NCBI RefSeq assembly: GCF_045679555.1
Contig: NC_092092.1
Coordinates: 22,620,969-22,684,968, forward strand
Reading direction: 5' to 3'
Source of the DNA: Salvelinus alpinus
Taxonomy: Eukaryota; Chordata; Actinopteri; Salmoniformes; Salmonidae
Length of the DNA: 64,000 nucleotides
A program made the position numbers and the translations under genes. The notes beneath the pieces are model-generated. The model did not search any database, was not told where the DNA came from, and saw only the letters and a program-made list of their open reading frames with translations. This document shows positions 9,841 to 36,214 of the stretch, piece by piece. Each line of letters opens with the position of its first letter. Position 1 is the first letter of the stretch.

Positions 9841-11925
9841 ATGGCATCCCTCCTGATCCCCACTCTACTGCTGTGCTACAGCTCCCTCAGTCGCTGCTCA
9901 GAGAGTAAGTCCCGTCTTAATATTCAACATGATGCATGTGCATGGTTATAATATCGAATGCCTGCAATGTGTATCTCTTCCAGTTAGGAGAAAATGTCTT
10001 GCTTTATGATACTGGTCTCCATTTCAGGCAAAGAATATCCTCTAGATGTCTTCGCCCCACAGGAGGTGAAATTCCACTCCCTAGACTACAGAAATGTCTT
10101 GCATTGGAAGCAACATGCCAACTCCACCAACGACCAACAATACTTTGTCCAGTGGAAAGTGTGAGTATCAAAACTGTTTGAGTCAAAGCTTTGTGAATCT
10201 GACACAGGCTACTATATGAACACATATGTTTACTATATCATCCTATAGCTCAAAATCATGTAGGACAATGAGCTAGGCATGTGGTGATTGCAATTCAGGA
10301 GTTGTTTAATTTTCTGTTCAAACAAATTAGAAATACTTTTCAGTATATTTTCTTATAAAAACTGTACATTTTACAACAAGTTAAACACAGGTGAAAAAAT
10401 GTACATATATCAAGAAGAGACATGCACCTATCCTACTTTGTTTATATTTCTGGGCCTGTATTTGTAAAGCGTGTCAGAGTAGGGGTGCTGATCTAGGATA
10501 CGTTTTGTTTTATGGATCATAACTAATAAGATTATATGGACCGGGGGGGTTGCTACTCTGAGACGCTTTATGAATACAGGCTCAGATTATTCCTTTAATT
10601 TCTCCCCACCTCAGATATGGGGAGAAGCAGTGGACCAATGCAAAGGAGTGCCATGGCATCAGCCGGCTGCTCTGTGACCTGAGCAAGGAGACATCCGACC
10701 CCAGAGAATGGTACTACGCCAGGGTCCATGCAGCCCACTCAGGGACCCAATCACCATGGGTCCTATCCGCCAGATTCAACCCCAAGTGGGAGAGTAAGTG
10801 CTTCTCATTACTATCAATGGTAAATGGGTAATCAGAAGTGTTTTATGCAAACAAGGATTTACAATTTCAGAGCTGTCGTTACTAGACAGCGTGGTTTGGC
10901 CTCTGTATCTTGCAGCCTCTGTCAGCCCACCGACTATGAAACTTCATGTGACGGAGAAAGGCATTGTGGTCCGGCTCAAGCCTCCACGCTCTCCAAACAG
11001 GAGACCTAATGGCAGCTGGATCAGTGTGAGGAGGCTGCAAAGAATGTCATTTACTATACACCTCATGCAGAGTGATGTTGATGAGGTAACTAGCTTATAT
11101 TATTTATAATTAGTAAATTGTCCTTAATTAACAATGGAATTTTCCAACTAACTCAAACGCCCAGTTTATACCTTGCGCTAACGTGTTTTTGGGGATCTGA
11201 TTGAGATGATCCAATCACTTTCTTATCAAGGTTTGTTGCGTCTACACTTGGTAATTTAAAGGTGTCTCTTATCTGTCCACTGTCTGCATTGTAACCAGAT
11301 GTCATTGTCCCTCTGTGTCTGCAAATTATTTCACAGATATTATTCCAAAAGTAATATGAATTCACAAGTCAGTGGTGCCACCTGTCAATTATTTTACAGG
11401 GCGGTATAATGATGATTTAAATAGTTTGACCATCCAGATCTATTTACACTCTTAAGATATCCAGATACAAATAACTTCCTCCAGAGGTGGTCAGAAAGAT
11501 CTGATCACAATGTCTTTTAATCGTCTATACCTGTCTAAAAATGTGGGCACGATCAGAATGTGGACATGATCAGGACAACGGTTGCATGTTAACATCAGGT
11601 ATAAAGGGAGCTTAAGACTTGAGACAAAATGGTCACAGAATAGTTATAAACTACTGAAATAGTTGAGGTTCACAGAATCCTTCAAGCTTTTTACTTGATG
11701 AGTGCTGCCAAGTGATTCAGAAGTCTTCTGTCTAAGCCTATTCTCTGACTAATCCTTGTGAAGGAAACATTTGAAATGGAGGGCTGTGTCAAACAGCTCC
11801 TGATCTCAGATCTAAGCCCCGGGACCACCTACTGCCTGACGGCCGAGAGTCGCTTGCACCTGCTGGACCGTAGAAGCACCCGGAGCCCTAGGGCCTGCAT
11901 CACCACACTGAGGGCCAGGATCTAA
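9841..11925 (+). CDS. il22ra2: Interleukin-22 receptor subunit alpha-2 (IL-22 binding protein)
   Basis: Secreted class II cytokine receptor that binds IL-22 outside the cell and keeps it from its membrane receptor. Five exons with consistent phases: 9841-9904, 10028-10160, 10615-10793, 10916-11085 and 11764-11925, giving 235 residues, close to the ~231 of mammalian forms. Residues 1-20 form a signal peptide (MASLLIPTLLLCYSSLSRCS). Two fibronectin III-type D200 domains follow. Family marks include YFVQWKVYGEKQW, LLCDLSKETSD, YYARVHA and LLDRRSTRSPRAC near the end. No transmembrane helix or cytoplasmic tail follows, which separates IL22RA2 from IL22RA1, IL20RA and CRFB membrane receptors. The start is the first ATG before a hydrophobic leader. 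The gene converges with map3k21. In mammals it sits by IFNGR1/IL20RA, so this neighbourhood differs. Exon 4 to 5 junction chosen by phase. Confidence 0.92.
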
Positions 11926-12866
11926 TGTCTTCCCCCAGGTATGCCTTACGTTACCCAGCACTTTGCGCCTTGGGAGCAGGCAACACCTGAGACAGCCAGC
12001 TTAGGCTAGCATCCGAGTCTGGCCTTTGTTGGTAGCCTAAAGTGTAGACCTGTTGTACACTCTCAGTGTTGACCCCAGGGAGTCAGGGGAGAAAGGCTGT
12101 TCAAAACAGGCTGTCGGCCAGGACAAAAGATGACAAAATGAGGGGATATGTATTACCGTCATCTGGGAGAGAGAAATCTCTCCCTAGAGAGATATTCATA
12201 TGGGGCGAGTAGTGACTTGTGCCTTGGGATTACATTTGCTTTGTCAAATCTTCCCTTTGAGTAAAAAACGTCCTTGTTCTGTATTTTTAGATTATTGGCA
12301 TGTGCAAAGTTACTCAGATTTGTTTTTGGTTTTAGCTTTGAGAGACTTAAGTTTCTCTCCTCTTTTTATTTCCTCCTGCAGGGGAAAATGTAGCCCTGGA
12401 TTTCTCTGCCAAACCGGAAACTCAACATGATACTGTGACAATCAAACCTCACTGGAAGTATACACTGATTTATCCACTATTACCTCAGGTACTGCACAGG
12501 GATGCACAGGGATGATCCTTCACATTTCTTTCATCGATAACTTTGTTGACAAATGTTGTACGTAAAACAATGAGTAGACACCAAACAATTAAACATTGTG
12601 ATATGTCATCAATAATTAAATTACCACACATATAGCAGGGGTAGGTAACTAGAGTGTCAGAGTGGATGGTTGGAGGGGTTGGAACACAATTATAATAATT
12701 TGTACGCTGCAAATTGACCACAACTAAGCCCAAAATTAGATTTCCTAAATCAAACTCATTTTTAGATGAATTCTTGGTGATTTTGAAAGTATTATTTTTT
12801 TTTACCAAAAACTTTAAACTTTGGGAGGACAAAATATCCCACTTGCCTGTTGCATATTAAGTGGAA

Positions 12867-13112
12867 AGGGGATACCTAGTCAGTTGCACAACTGAATGCA
12901 TTCAGCCAAAATGTGTCTTACGCATTTAACCCAGCCCCTCTGAATCAGAGAGGTGCGGGGGGCTGCCTTAATCAATGTCCACGGGAGCAGTTGTTGTTGG
13001 GGGTTAACTGCCTTGCTCAAGGGCAGAATGGCAGATTTGTCCACCTTGCTGGCTCTGGAATTTGAATCAGCAACCTGGCCCAACGCTCTTAACCGCTAGG
13101 CTACTTGCCGCC
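12867..13112 (-). repeat. tRNA-derived SINE, reverse orientation
   Basis: On the minus strand it starts with a tRNA-like head (gcctagcggttaagagcgtt) and shares the body of the SINE at 84-330, including gcacctctctgattcagagg. The head is more complete here than in the first copy. Confidence 0.8.
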
Positions 13113-13274
13113 ACACTATGCTAATGGGTGATATTGATAAAGCACAATCATTCCTATCCTTGTGTAGTTGTGGTGGGGTTGCACTGTAAGATAGATGTGA
13201 AGGAGCTCTGCTGTTGCTCTGCAGTCTGTGTTGACGAGGAACAAAATAACCTACCGTCTCCTATAGAATTGCTA

Positions 13275-13427
13275 AGGCTGCATTTACACAGGCAGCCCAA
13301 TTCTGATATTTTTTTCACTAATTGGTCTTTTGACCAATCAGATCAGCTCAGAAAAATATCTGACGTGACTGGTCAAAAGACCAATAATGGGGAACAAAGA
13401 TCAGAATTGGGCTGCCTGTAAACAGCC
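13275..13427. mobile_element. Palindromic MITE
   Basis: Terminal inverted repeats of about 28 bp around caggcagcccaattctgat / atcagaattgggctgcctg, with a second inner pair ttggtcttttgaccaat / ggtcaaaagaccaat. The whole 153 bp can fold as a hairpin. This form is widespread in teleosts, and there is no coding content. Confidence 0.85.
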
Positions 13428-13666
13428 ATAGAATCCCAGTAAATTACAGTCTCCAGATTACATTGACATGTAATCAATGAATGAAATGAATCAATAATTC
13501 AAATAATGAATCAGTTTTACTAGCACTGGTTTTGCAGAAAGCTGCTTTATTTGCAATGACTGTGATATGTGGTTGTCTTACCTACTTTACTTGAATGCAC
13601 TGACTGTAAGTTGCTCTGGATAAGTGTCTGCTAAATGACTCATTACACTGTCTGTATTCAAATGCA

Positions 13667-13672
13667 AATAAA
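13667..13672 (+). terminator. AATAAA polyadenylation signal, il22ra2 (inferred)
   Basis: A canonical hexamer in 'gcaaataaaacc'. It is the first good candidate with downstream T/G-rich sequence after the il22ra2 stop, and lies 43 bp from the opposing signal at 13715. Confidence 0.5.
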
Positions 13673-13714
13673 ACCTACTCATTTTGCTTTGACAAACATA
13701 TCCTTGCGGATATC

Positions 13715-13720
13715 TTTATT
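13715..13720 (-). terminator. AATAAA polyadenylation signal, map3k21 (inferred)
   Basis: TTTATT on the plus strand reads AATAAA on the minus strand, in 'cctcaataaagatatccgc'. If used, map3k21 has a ~4-kb 3' UTR covering 13695-17694 and its cleavage site nearly touches that of il22ra2. A nearer signal cannot be excluded. Confidence 0.4.
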
Positions 13721-14599
13721 GAGGTTGATTTACACAAGGGACACTAATAATTCAAAACAAATATGAACAATAATTGCTTATCTTATACTACAGTCATCTC
13801 AGACAACAATTCAAATCTACAATTCATAAATTGCAATTTCAGATCGTACAACAAATCCTTTTGTGTAAGATCGACAGTCCATTTGATCGCTCTTTATGAA
13901 TGCATCCTACCTCATACTGTATCTTTAACATCATATCACTATAGATTTGTTCTGTTTCCACCAACCTGTATGGAGCATGACATGGGACAGAATCATATAT
14001 TTCACATTTCATTATTCAGTCTTACGCATGCAGCAACAGTTTTAACCCTGAATAAAATTACTCTCACTATTATGCTCTGACTTTGTTTTGAATTGTAACA
14101 GAATGGCAATATGTTTTCAGACTGGTTTTTGATAACCATATAACCATCAAATGTGTGTATAATACATGTATAATAGGATTTTTTGTTTTTACAAATCATA
14201 CATTTTCATATTTTACAGATTTAACCTTATCTATGAAGGAAAAAAATCTATTACAATGTATTCAATTTCTTGGGATAAACTTCTTTAAAACACAATAGAT
14301 GATTCATTCTGGAAATAACTAGAATACATACACTAGGTCACAAATAAAAGTATGTACATGGATACTACATAACAAATCAACTTTCTTTTTTAATAAAATA
14401 CATTTGTCAATTTTACTTTTACATAATTTCACAAACCAAACGGCTGATTTAAAAATACAGTATCAAAAATCTGTCTCATGGAGTGTGAGCGACTTTGAGC
14501 TTTGGTGAAAGTGTTGGGAACATAGGAGACGGTAGGTTGTTTTCTCCCTCGTCAACACAGAGTCTGCGGATCAACAGCAGAGCTCATTCACCTCTATCT

Positions 14600-14681
14600 C
14601 AGGGTTTCCCAAAGTCGCCCCCCCCCCCCCCCCCACCAGCACTACACAGCTGATCCTCAGGACCGAGTTTGGGAAACCCTG
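14600..14681. mobile_element. Short MITE remnant with poly-C core
   Basis: Inverted ends cagggtttcccaaagtcg and gagtttgggaaaccctg flank a run of about 17 C (14618-14634) and 'agcactacacagctgat'. This matches the ends of a common teleost hairpin MITE with most of its middle lost. Confidence 0.75.
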
Positions 14682-14835
14682 CTATAGAGTACCACAGTAT
14701 GAGTCATAGATACCCATAAAACCTAGCGGTTAAACAGGGAAATGGTTTCAATCGTTTTTCCACCATTCATTTTTCCCATAGGGGATTTTAGAAACACTTC
14801 AAATAAGGGCTGTGTAGGCTTACCCTGGTGTGACG

Positions 14836-15897
14836 TTTTGATAACAGTCACACATTTACACACAATACCTTATACAGAAATATCTGATTTACATAAGTAT
14901 TCACACCCCTGACTTATCACCTTTTGGCAGAGATTACAGCTGTGAGTCTTCCTGGGTAAGTCTTTAAGCGCTTTTCACACCTGGATTGTACAATATTTGC
15001 ACATTATTATTATTAAAACAATTATTTAAGCTCTTGTCAAGTTGATTGTTGATCATTGCTTGATAGTCATGTTCAAGTTTTGCCAAGCATATTCATAACA
15101 TGATGCAGCCACCACCGTTTGAAAATATGAAGAGTAGTACTCAGCGATGTTGGATTTTCCCAAAAACAACGCTTTGTATTCAGGACAAAGTTTAATTCCT
15201 TTGCCACATTTTTTGCAGTTTTACTTTAGTGCCTTATTGCAAACAGGATGCATGTTTTCTATTTTTTTTTCTCTCTTTCTGTACATGCTTTCTTTTCACT
15301 TTGTCATTTAGGTTACTAATGTGGAGTAACTACAATGTTGTTGATCCATCCTGTTTTCTCCTATCATGGTGAAATCCCTGAGCGGTTTCCTTCCTCACCA
15401 GCAACTTGAGTTAGGAAGGATGCCTGTATCTTTGTAGTGATTGTGTGTTTTGATACACCATCCAAAGTGTAATAACTTCACCATGCTCAAACAGATATTT
15501 AATGTATTTTTAAAATATTTTTAACCTGTCTACCAATAAGTGCCCTTCTTTGCAAGGCATTGGAAAACCTCTGGTCTTTGTGGTTGAATCTGTGTTTGAA
15601 ATTCACTGCTCGACTGAGGGACCTTACAATTATCTGTATGTGTGGGGTACAGAGATGAGGTAGTCATTCAAAAATCTTGTTAAATACTATTGCACACATG
15701 CAACTTACTCCTGAACTTATTTAGGCTTGCCATAAAAGGGGTTGAATCAAGATATTTCAGCATTTCCTTTTAAATTTGTAAACATTTCTAAAAAAACATG
15801 GTATTGGGTGTAGTGACACAATCTCAATTGAACCCATTTTAAATTGACTAAACATTTTGAAAAAGTCGAGGGGTGTAAATACTTTCTGAAGGTATGC
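14836..15897. mobile_element. Degenerate Tc1-like element
   Basis: The left part resembles an inner Tc1 end ('acataagtattcacacccct') and the right end reads 'aggggtgtaaatactttctgaagg', the typical reverse end. The centre holds 'catgatgcagccaccacc', the reverse complement of the transposase GGG block. No reading frame survives. The left boundary is approximate. Confidence 0.6.
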
Positions 15898-17694
15898 ATT
15901 CAGATTTGTTTAGTATGGTCGTCTTGCATTGATTTACATTTCCAGAAAGAACGTGGGGGGTTTCTGAGGATTCATGCTGGTTGAAAGACCTATCATGCTA
16001 AACAGCCATTCTTGAAGTGGTTCAAGTATAAAAGAAGGTTGAGGTCAACTGATGTATTACTTAAAGCCTGTGATTGTTAACATGGGGATAAAACAGCACT
16101 GCGATTCTGTGAACAAAATGTGATAAAACAGGTTTCAAAAAAATTAAATAACTAAAGATCTGTAAATGTCTGTCGTCTCAAACTCTTGTAGTGTTCTTCT
16201 CCCAAGCACAGCAAACACCATGCTAATAAAAAGTATGAAAAAGAAAGCCTTATCAAAGTTGTTGTATTAATGGCAGGCATAACATGTCAGGATATAGCAA
16301 GGACCCCATAAATGCTCTAGCTATGACAATGTGATCTCAAAGGCAGTGTTTACATTTTGTTTTTTAAATAAGGTATTCTTCCAGTTCTACTGACTTCAAC
16401 AGCTGACTGGGATGTTCCATTAGGAATGTTGATTTAAAACAGTACTACAAAAGGAGATTAACTTTCAGTATTCTTTGAAAACAGTATAACGGGACGAACA
16501 AAAATACTGTACATTGGCTATTTACAGGACAGTTTTACATGTTGCTCGGTACTGATGACGTGCATGGGACTGAATATTTAGACGATAACAACTTGTATAG
16601 TCTAGGTGCATCAAAAAGAAGGCAGTTCCTATCAGCAATCATTTTCATATTAACAAAAAGCTAAGGAATACTGCATCTGTTACTCAAACAAGTATTGGAA
16701 TATGTTTTTTCAAAATGTCATTCCATCTTTAGGCATTATCTTTATGAACAAAGGTGTGAAATAATCAATACTGTAATGATAACCATTCATACAAAATATA
16801 CATTTATGATAAGCCAAATAAAACACCTTCATACTTTCCCCCCATCCAATCACCATTTCTTTGATCTTCAAAATAGTGTTTGCACAGGAAGCTAGGTAGA
16901 CTAAGCCCCCATGTGAATTGGTTTCGAGCCAAATGGTCATATTCCACAAAAAACATAGCAGCGAATAATGCTGAATAGTCTGTACAGTAGTGGTACTGGT
17001 TCAGTTGTTTGTAACGCTTGTCTAGTCGTATAGTGGTAAGGTAGTGGCTGACCAGGCCTTGTTTAGTGTTTCAGTGTTGAGACTAGGATCTCCAGTGTTG
17101 TTGGTTGCACGGTTACTCTACATCTGTCAGTTGAGCCACATGTTGACTTCCAGGCAGAAGTCAAAGATAAGCCTAAGACATTCAATATTACCTCTGACAT
17201 TGGACAGAACTTGTCCTAAAATAAACACTGTGGTATCTATAAAATAGAATCGATGAACAAAATCAATAGAAAAAAAATAACCAGCATTAAATCAAATTGG
17301 AGAAAAATATATTTATAGACAAAAGCAGATGAACATTGTTTGACATTTTAAAGTACGCATCATTTTCTAACTTGATGCCACGATCCAAACCAGTGTGTGT
17401 GCAGAAATGGCGCCATTTTTGCAAGAACAAAAAATGGAACGTGTTCCTTCGTTGTTCAATCAACCTGATGCTATTGAAATATGTTTTTCCCCCCAATATT
17501 AAATTACCTAGCAAAATATTACAGATATAAATAAAGAAAAAGCACAGGTATCATCAAGCAGCAGTGGCCCACATTCAGTTTAAAAAAACATGAGGGCAGT
17601 GGAATGCCCTGGAATGTCAAATAAGAGTTGTTGATCCAACTCAAACGTTAAAGATTGTGCTCTGGTACCCTGGTAATAAGGCAGCTTATTTCTG
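15898..17694 (-). other. Probable map3k21 3' UTR, no coding sequence
   Basis: AT-rich sequence directly downstream of the map3k21 stop codon. No splice-framed coding exon, SINE or transposon end is evident in it. Treated as 3' UTR by position only. Confidence 0.45.
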
Positions 17695-32453
<14,759 letters not shown>

Positions 32454-32801
32454 TGTAATGGCAGAATTGAGGGGAGCTGTTGTAACTTCTCAAGGGTTAT
32501 CTTATTGTTTTGTGTTGGACTGTGATGTTATGCATTTCATAGAATTCTGTTATCACTGCACCCTAACAATAATACTGTGTTCTTGAACTGTTGCTTGTAT
32601 AAACTGACTGTTGTGTAAACAATATGATAGTATTATCACCTTCCACTATATAAGGGACATGAAACCATTTATTCTTCAAGCTCTTTCCCTGACTGCGATC
32701 AGAGTGGGTTCTACCTTCCAGCTGCTCATATGTATTAAAGATTCACTATTATCATTTTAAATTTGTCTCTACCTAATCTTTGGATCGAGTTTTCCACAAC
32801 A
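32454..32801 (+). repeat. 5' LTR of the retrovirus-like element
   Basis: Starts TGTAATGGCAG and ends CCACAACA. TATA-like sequence 'cactatataaggg' lies near 32643-32655 and an AATAAA-like 'tattaaag' near 32731. Directly followed by the primer-binding site. Confidence 0.85.
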
Positions 32802-32803
32802 TT

Positions 32804-32821
32804 TGGTGCCATGACCCGGAT
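32804..32821 (+). other. Primer-binding site (tRNA-His-like)
   Basis: tggtgccatgacccggat begins three bases after the LTR. It differs at two positions from the complement of the tRNA-His 3' end as I recall it. The tRNA assignment is inferred. Confidence 0.55.
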
Positions 32822-33044
32822 GAGAGCAACTTGACTTTTTGACCTGTTTGGCGCAACTTGGACCCAGACATCCCTCTGGCCACAACTTAAAAAGGTAAGA
32901 GACCTTATTCAAAAATCTTTGTGAGGGACTGTCTGTTTTCCAGCCAAACCTTAATGGTGAAAAATATCTTGTCCTCTTCATTAACAAAATTTTGGGGTTC
33001 AATTTGGCAGAACAATTTTATAATACTGAATCTGTCTGGTGTCT

Positions 33045-33290
33045 CCACTAGTGGGAATCGGTTTGCCGACATGTAGGGATTGTTTTACCTTCAATCACGT
33101 GATGCAGGAATTGGATCACCTGCCAGTAGGAATCAGTTTGCCTACATCTAGGAAAAGTACTTTATAGCAGGAATCGGGTTGCCTGCAAGCAGGAATTGGA
33201 TATCCTGCAAGTAGTAATAGGATAGCCTGCAAGTAGGAATCGGATAGCCTACAACTAGGAATTGGATAGCCTACAACTAGATTATAGTTA
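33045..33290 (+). repeat. Degenerate ~22-bp tandem repeat
   Basis: About ten copies of a unit like 'aagtaggaatcggatagcctgc' with substitutions (ggaatcggtttgcc, ggaattggatagcc, ggaatcagtttgcc). It lies in the leader between the primer-binding site and the LINE insertion. A minus-strand frame across it is an artefact. Confidence 0.8.
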
Positions 33291-33447
33291 TAATATATAT
33301 AATGGGTTTGCACACATGAGAGGGTTAATGAAGGTGGTTAAAGCATTTGACTATAATTGTTTGGTTGGTATTAGGATGTGTTGAGTATAGTGAGGAAGTG
33401 ATAGACCAGTGGTCAGGTAGAATTGTGTCGGTTGATAGACGTAGTTG

Positions 33448-34784
33448 GAAATCAAATCCAATTTTATTTGTCACATACACGTGGTTAGCAGATGTTAATG
33501 CGAGTGTAGCGAAATGCTTGTGTTTCTAGTTACGAACATGCAGTAATATCTAACAAGTAATCTAACAATTTCACAACAACTACCTTATACACACAAGTGT
33601 AAAGGAAGGAATAAGAATATGTACATACAAATATATATGGATGAGCGATGGCCGAACGGCATAGGCAAGATGCAAGTAGATGGTATAGAGTACAGTATAT
33701 ACATATGAGATGAGTAGTGTAGGGTATGTAAATATTATATAAAGTGGCATAGTTTAAAGTGACTTGTGATACATTTATTACATCCAATTTTTAATTATTA
33801 AAGTGGCTAGAGATTGAGTCAGTATGTTGGCAGCAGCCACTCAATGTTAATGATGGCTGTTTAACAGTATGATGGCCTTGAGATAGAAGCTGCTTTTCAG
33901 TCTCTCGGTCCCAGCTTTGATGCACCTGTACTGACCTCGCCTTCTGGATGATAGCGGGGTGAACAGGCAGTGGCTCGGGTGGTTGTTGTCCTTGATGATC
34001 TTTTTGGCCTTCCTGTGACATCGGGTGGTGTAGGTGTCCTGGAGAGCAGGTAGTTTGCCCCCGGTGATGTGTTGTGCAGACCTCACTACGCTCTGGAGAG
34101 CCTTACGGTTGTGGGCAGAGCAGTTGCCGTACCAGGCAGTGATACAGCCCGACAGGATGCTCTCGGTTGTGCATCTGTAAAAGTTTGTGAGTGTATTTGG
34201 TGACAAGCCGAATTTCTTCAGCCTCCTGAGGTTGAAGAGGCGCTGTTGCGCCTTCTTCAGCACGCTGTCTGTATGGGTGGACCATTTCAGTTTGTCCGTG
34301 ATGTGTACGCCGAGGAACTTAAAACTTTCCACATTCTCCACTACTGTCCCGTCGATGTGGATAGGGGGGTGCTCCCTCTGCTGTTTCCTGAAGTCCACGT
34401 TCATCTCCTTTGTTTTGTTGACGTTGAGTGTGAGGTTATTTTCCTGACACCACACTCCGAGGGCCCTCACCTCCTCCCTGTAGGCCGTCTCGTCGTTGTT
34501 GGTAATCAAGCCTACCACTGTGGTGGCATCTGCAAACTTGATGATTGAGTTGGAGGCGTGCATGGCCACGCAGTCATGGGTGAACAGGGAGTACAGGAGA
34601 GGGCTGAGAACGCACCCTTGTGGGGCCCCAGTGTTGAGGATCAGCGGGGTGGAGATGTTGTTTCCTACCCTCACCACCTAGGGGTGGCCCGTCAGGAAGT
34701 CCAGGACCCAGTTGCACAGTGCGGGGTCGAGACCCAGGGTCTCGAGCTTAATGACGAGTTTGGAGGGTACTATAGTGTTAAATG
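33448..34784 (-). mobile_element. LINE A, 3' part (antisense)
   Basis: Minus-strand non-LTR retrotransposon. Its 3' tail at 33448-33480 reads tatgtgacaaataaaattgg on the minus strand. The frame at 34677-33847 carries reverse-transcriptase blocks: NTGAPQGCVLSPLLYSLF, the catalytic motif altered to FADA, and FLGVHITDKLKWSTH, then a C-terminal domain. L2/CR1/jockey-like by these blocks. It is separated from its 5' portion by LINE B. Confidence 0.85.
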
Positions 34785-36013
34785 TATACCATACCTTTGT
34801 CTGTACACTATACCTTGAATCTATTTTATCGCCCCCAAAAACCTGCTCCTTTTACTCTCTGTTCTGGATGTCCTAGACGTCCAATTCTCATAGCTTTTAG
34901 CCGTACCCTTATCCTACCTCCTCTGTTCCTCTGGCGATGTAGAGGTGAATCCAGGCTCTGCAGTGCCTAGCTCCACTCCTATTCCCCAGGCACTCTCTTT
35001 TGATGACTTCTGTAACCGTAAAAGCCTTGGTTTCATGCATGTTAACATTAGAAGCCTCCTCCCTAAGTTTGTTTTATTCACTGCTTTAGCACACTCTGCC
35101 AACCCGGATGTCTTAGCCGTGTCTGAATCCTGGCTTAGGAAGACCACCAATAACTCTGAAATCTCCATCCCTAACTAGAACATTTTCAGACAAGATAGAA
35201 CGGCCAAAGGGGGCGGTGTTGCAATCTACTGCAGAGATAGCCTGCAGAGTTCTGTCCTACTATCCAGGTCTGTACCCAAACAATTTGAACTTCTACTTTA
35301 AAAAATCCACCTCTCAAAAAACAAGTCTCTCACCGTTGCCGCCTGCTATAGACCACCCTCTGCCCCCAGCTGTGCTCTGGATACCATATGTGAACTGATT
35401 GCCCCCCATCTATCTTCAGAGCTCGTGCTGCTAGGTGACCTAAACTGGAACATGCTTAACACCCCAGCCATCCTACAATCTAAGCTTGATGCCCTCAATC
35501 TCCCACAAATTATCAATGAACCTACCAGGTACAACCCCAAAGCTGTAAACACGGGCACCCTCATAGATATCATTATAACCAACTTGCCCTTTAAATTCAC
35601 CTCTGCTGTTTTCAACCAAGATCTCAGCAATCACTGCCTCATTGCCTGCATCCGTAATGGGTCAGCGGTCAAACGAACTCCACTCATCACTGTCAAACGC
35701 TCCCTGAAACACTTCAGCGAACAGGCCTTTCTAATCGACCTGGCCCGGGTATCCTGGAAGGATATTGACTTCATCCCGTCAGTAGAGGATGCCTGGTTAT
35801 TCTTTAAAAATGCCTTCCTCACCATCTTAAATAAGCATGCCCCATTCAAGAAATGTAGAACCAGGAACAGATACAGCCCTTGGTTTTCTCCAGACCTGAC
35901 TGCCCTTAACCAACACAAGAACATCCTGTGGCGTTCTGCATTAGCATCGAACAGCCCCCGTGAAATGCAACTTTTCATGGAAGTTAGAATTGGTTTCTAA
36001 CTTCCATGAAAAG

Positions 36014-36214
36014 ACCCGGGCCAGGTCGATTAGAATTGCCTGCTCGCTGAAGTGTTTCAGGGAGCGTTTGACAGTGATGAGTGGAGTTCGTTTGACCGCT
36101 GACCCATTACGGATGCAGGCAATGAGGCAGTGATTGCTGAGATCTTGGTTGAAAACAGCAGAGGTGAATTTAGAGGGCAAGTTGGTTATGATGATATCTA
36201 TGAGGGTGCCCGTG
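36014..36214 (-). repeat. Inverted duplication of LINE B endonuclease segment
   Basis: These 201 bp are the reverse complement of 35550-35750 with about five differences. Just before them, 35971-35989 and 35995-36013 form a perfect 19-bp inverted repeat with a 5-base loop (cttttcatggaagttagaa). The minus-strand reading frame here is simply the copied endonuclease segment. Confidence 0.92.

Larger units (their letters stand above)
11926..13690 (+). other. Probable il22ra2 3' region
   Basis: The stop is followed at once by 'cccccag|gtatgcc', a possible donor, and a good acceptor (ttcctcctgcag) lies at 12381, so a spliced 3' UTR exon of about 12382-12489 is possible. The rest holds a reverse SINE (12867-13112), an inverted-repeat arm (13189-13266) and a MITE (13275-13427). 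An AATAAA at 13667 fits as the polyadenylation signal. The full extent is inferred. Confidence 0.45.
13189..14603. repeat. Pair of ~78-bp inverted repeats 1.25 kb apart
   Basis: The arm at 13189-13266 (agatagatgtgaaggagctc ... cctaccgtctcctat) matches the reverse complement of 14521-14600 closely, including gagctctgctgttg and gtgttgacgagg. Between the arms are a MITE, a SINE-tail-like motif and the convergent gene ends. It could be a transposon with long ends or a local inverted duplication. Confidence 0.7.

Noticed and set aside
33045..33290. CRISPR-like array
   Set aside because: The units are contiguous, degenerate and without unique spacers, and the window is vertebrate DNA.
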